This document shows positions 5,174 through 6,367 of a DNA stretch of 6,367 nt, piece by piece. The DNA is taken from assembly GCA_018677115.1 (NCBI GenBank), contig JAHHOC010000254.1, positions 1 to 6,367 of the forward strand, in the 5' to 3' direction. Origin of the DNA: Arenicella sp. Lineage in GTDB: Bacteria; Pseudomonadota; Gammaproteobacteria; Arenicellales; Arenicellaceae. Position 1 is the first letter of the stretch; every line of letters begins with the position of its first letter. The position numbers and the translations under genes are program-made. The notes beneath the pieces are model-generated. The model saw nothing but the letters and a program-made list of their open reading frames with translations. It did not search any database and was not told where the DNA came from.

Positions 5174-6367
5174 ATGACTGACACGCCGTTTGATTACATT
5201 ATTGTGGGTGCCGGATCGGCTGGCTGTGTGCTGGCAAACCGCCTGACCGAAGACTCCGGTGTTTCAGTGCTGTTGTTGGAAGCGGGTGGTAAAGATTCCT
5301 TCTGGGACTGGCGCATCCATATGCCGGCAGCGCTGGCCTACCCGATGAATGGCAAGCGCTACAACTGGGATTACCACACCGAACCCGAGCCGCACCTTGA
5401 CGGACGGATCATGCACTGCCCACGTGGCAAGGTGCTGGGTGGTTCCTCGTCGATTAACGGCATGTGCTACATCCGTGGAAATGCGCTGGACTACGATCGA
5501 TGGGCGGAGGAAGACCCCGCACTGGCGCAGTGGGCCTACCGTTACTGCCTGCCGTATTTTCGCAAATCGGAAACACGCAACATAGGGGGCGACGATTATC
5601 ACGGCGATTCTGGACCGCTGAGCGTAACCAAAGGTGAAGGTAGAAACCCGCTGTTTAAAGCATGGATCGAAGCCGGCCAGCAGGCGGGTTATCCGTATAC
5701 AGAAGATATGAACGGCTACCAGCAGGAAGGTTTTGGTCCGATGGACCGTACCACTAAAAACGGTAACCGTGGCTCAACCGCTGTGGGCTACCTGCGTCCG
5801 GCCATGAAGCGGCCAAACCTGACTGTGCTGAAGAAGGCACATGCGCATAGATTGATCATTGAGCAGGGCACGGTAAGGGGTGTTGAATTCAAACATCGAC
5901 GCAGAATGCATCAGCGGTTTGCCGGGCGCGAAGTGATTTTGTGTGGCGGGCCGATTAATAATCCGCAGTTATTGATGCTGTCCGGCATCGGTGATGCTGC
6001 ACATCTGCGCGAGAATGGGATTGAGCCGCTACACGAATTACCCGGGGTCGGACAGAATCTGCAGGATCATCTGGAAATCTATTTCCAGATGGCCTGTACT
6101 CAGCCTGTTTCCCTGTTCAAATTCTATAATTTGTGGGGTAAGGCGCTGACTGGCGCACAATGGCTATTCACCCGCACAGGGCTCGGTGCCAGCAACCATT
6201 TTGAAGCCGGCGGATTTATCCGCAGCAGAAAGGGAGTGCCGCACCCTGATATTCAATATCACTTTTTCCCTATGGCAGTTCGTTATGACGGTAAGAGTCC
6301 GAATGATTCACATGGCTTCCAGGCGCATGTCAGTCCGGTTCGCTCCAAGAGCCGCGGTTGGGTGAAA
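5174..6367 (+). CDS. betA: Choline dehydrogenase (BetA), 3' end outside window
   Basis: The frame runs open from ATG 5174 to the right edge, giving 398 residues of a family usually about 555 long, so the substrate domain's C-terminal catalytic histidine is not in view. The enzyme is an FAD-dependent GMC oxidoreductase that oxidises choline to betaine aldehyde, the first step to the osmoprotectant glycine betaine, and is normally membrane-associated and coupled to the respiratory chain. Visible marks are the FAD-binding VGAGSAG at 11-17, LLLEAGG at 33-39, GMC signature 1 at 85-108 ([13 protein letters not shown]) and GMC signature 2 at 259-273 ([15 protein letters not shown]). Signature 2 has N263 where S/T is usual. 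BetA-specific stretches include [12 protein letters not shown] at 62-73, [13 protein letters not shown] at 181-193 and [14 protein letters not shown] at 338-351. N95 replaces the FAD-linking histidine of choline oxidases, favouring dehydrogenase. GAGAG at 5163-5167 serves as the ribosome site. Neither betI nor betB lies directly upstream. Confidence 0.95.
   Translation, partial: MTDTPFDYIIVGAGSAGCVLANRLTEDSGVSVLLLEAGGKDSFWDWRIHMPAALAYPMNGKRYNWDYHTEPEPHLDGRIMHCPRGKVLGGSSSINGMCYIRGNALDYDRWAEEDPALAQWAYRYCLPYFRKSETRNIGGDDYHGDSGPLSVTKGEGRNPLFKAWIEAGQQAGYPYTEDMNGYQQEGFGPMDRTTKNGNRGSTAVGYLRPAMKRPNLTVLKKAHAHRLIIEQGTVRGVEFKHRRRMHQRFAGREVILCGGPINNPQLLMLSGIGDAAHLRENGIEPLHELPGVGQNLQDHLEIYFQMACTQPVSLFKFYNLWGKALTGAQWLFTRTGLGASNHFEAGGFIRSRKGVPHPDIQYHFFPMAVRYDGKSPNDSHGFQAHVSPVRSKSRGWVK

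Noticed and set aside
4987..5181. A 64-codon GTG-start frame with a hydrophobic stretch (IVLLLLVCVILSP) in the betA upstream region
   Set aside because: It overlaps the betA start by 8 bases, has no evident ribosome site, covers the promoter and repeat elements, and its hydrophobic part comes from T-rich DNA. A leader peptide is possible but unsupported.
5264..5602. A 112-codon open frame on the - strand
   Set aside because: It lies wholly antisense to the unmistakable betA coding sequence and resembles no protein family.

Overview
The window reads as a piece of chromosome from a proteobacterium, most likely a gammaproteobacterium and plausibly a marine or other saline-water one. This rests on three things: close resemblance (recalled, not searched) of the choline dehydrogenase to the enterobacterial BetA type, the presence of TPR-sulfotransferase and iron/2-oxoglutarate oxygenase genes common in marine Proteobacteria, and a roughly even base composition. 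No species can be named. There are no RNA genes, insertion sequences, CRISPR arrays or phage genes.

Layout from left to right: (1) the 3' part of a TPR-repeat sulfotransferase gene on the + strand, open through the left edge; (2) a 137-bp gap with a good FNR/Anr-like dyad; (3) a + strand gene for a tandem-domain universal stress protein; (4) after only 18 bp and in convergent orientation, a two-gene - strand operon. Its first gene encodes a gamma-butyrobetaine-hydroxylase-like oxygenase. Its second gene, coupled by a 4-base ATGA overlap, encodes an aspartyl/asparaginyl-beta-hydroxylase-like oxygenase; (5) a 265-bp divergent regulatory region with a TATAAT promoter for the oxygenase operon and two near-identical 12-bp direct repeats 42 bp apart; (6) a + strand choline dehydrogenase gene (betA), cut by the right edge after 398 codons.

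The most coherent biological unit is the right half. A choline-oxidising enzyme is divergently transcribed from an oxygenase whose predicted active site keeps the aromatic cage and asparagines that bind gamma-butyrobetaine in the human enzyme. Both point to trimethylammonium compounds (choline, betaine, carnitine or relatives). The second oxygenase is translationally coupled to the first and carries an unrecognised C-terminal region of about 150 residues. A two-step hydroxylation of a quaternary-amine or other small-molecule or protein substrate is an attractive but unproven idea and is the best candidate here for something undescribed. The stress protein and sulfotransferase look like unrelated neighbours.
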